Source: Syngnathus acus
Lineage: Eukaryota; Chordata; Actinopteri; Syngnathiformes; Syngnathidae
DNA length: 64,000 bases
Reading direction: 5' to 3'
Assembly (NCBI RefSeq): GCF_901709675.1
Contig: NC_051105.1
Coordinates: 9,232,104-9,296,103, forward strand
In this document: positions 63,982 to 64,000 of the stretch, piece by piece
Numbering within the stretch: the first letter of the stretch is position 1
Layout: every line of letters begins with the position of its first letter
The notes under the pieces: generated by a model
What the model saw: the letters and a program-made list of their open reading frames with translations, nothing else
The model's database searches: none
Told to the model about the DNA's origin: nothing
Program-made: the position numbers and the translations under genes

Positions 63982-64000
63982 GTAGGATGTGATTTTGCTT

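Overview
This window is vertebrate nuclear DNA, almost certainly from a ray-finned fish and probably a percomorph. The evidence is GT-AG split genes with mostly short introns, five genes whose products match vertebrate families residue for residue, abundant di- to pentanucleotide microsatellites, a fish-type tRNA-derived SINE and several non-autonomous DNA transposons. I cannot name the species.

Five protein-coding genes can be reconstructed exon by exon, and all phases agree. Indian hedgehog (ihh, + strand, 18684-22511) is complete in four coding exons, about 410 aa. Bridging integrator/amphiphysin-2 (bin1, - strand, 32571-25430) is complete in 18 coding exons, about 583 aa. tmem198 (+ strand, 39842-45289) is complete in six coding exons, about 386 aa. 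Desmin (des, - strand, 51470-47793) is complete in ten coding exons, about 474 aa. ptprn/IA-2 (+ strand, from 58610) runs off the right edge after eleven coding exons, about 466 codons.

Layout: 1-18.6 kb is a gene desert 5' of ihh with no recognisable coding gene, as expected for the regulatory domain of a developmental gene. ihh and bin1 converge, bin1 and tmem198 diverge across about 7 kb, tmem198 and des converge, and des and ptprn diverge across about 7 kb. IHH, TMEM198, DES and PTPRN lie close together on human 2q35, so this is a conserved block. BIN1 lies elsewhere on human 2q, so its position here reflects a rearrangement. The genes do not form one pathway: ihh is a secreted morphogen, bin1 bends membranes (T-tubules, endocytosis), desmin is the muscle intermediate filament, tmem198 is a multi-pass Wnt-linked membrane protein, and ptprn is a dense-core-vesicle protein.

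Most notable observations: (1) a hAT-type element at 52508-55116 bounded by a perfect 8-bp target-site duplication whose interior is a tandem array of five units of about 473 bp, each restarting with the element's own terminal sequence; (2) two ancestral vertebrate exons, the 262-bp hedgehog exon 2 and the 221-bp type III intermediate-filament exon 6, are each split by an extra small intron whose flanking pieces add up exactly to the ancestral length; (3) bin1 has a large acidic exon with tandem Tyr-Asp/Trp-Gly-Asp-Asp repeats; (4) several strong RFX X-box motifs lie in and around tmem198 and ptprn; (5) a SINE is nested in a MITE inside bin1, with a sibling MITE filling des intron 1.
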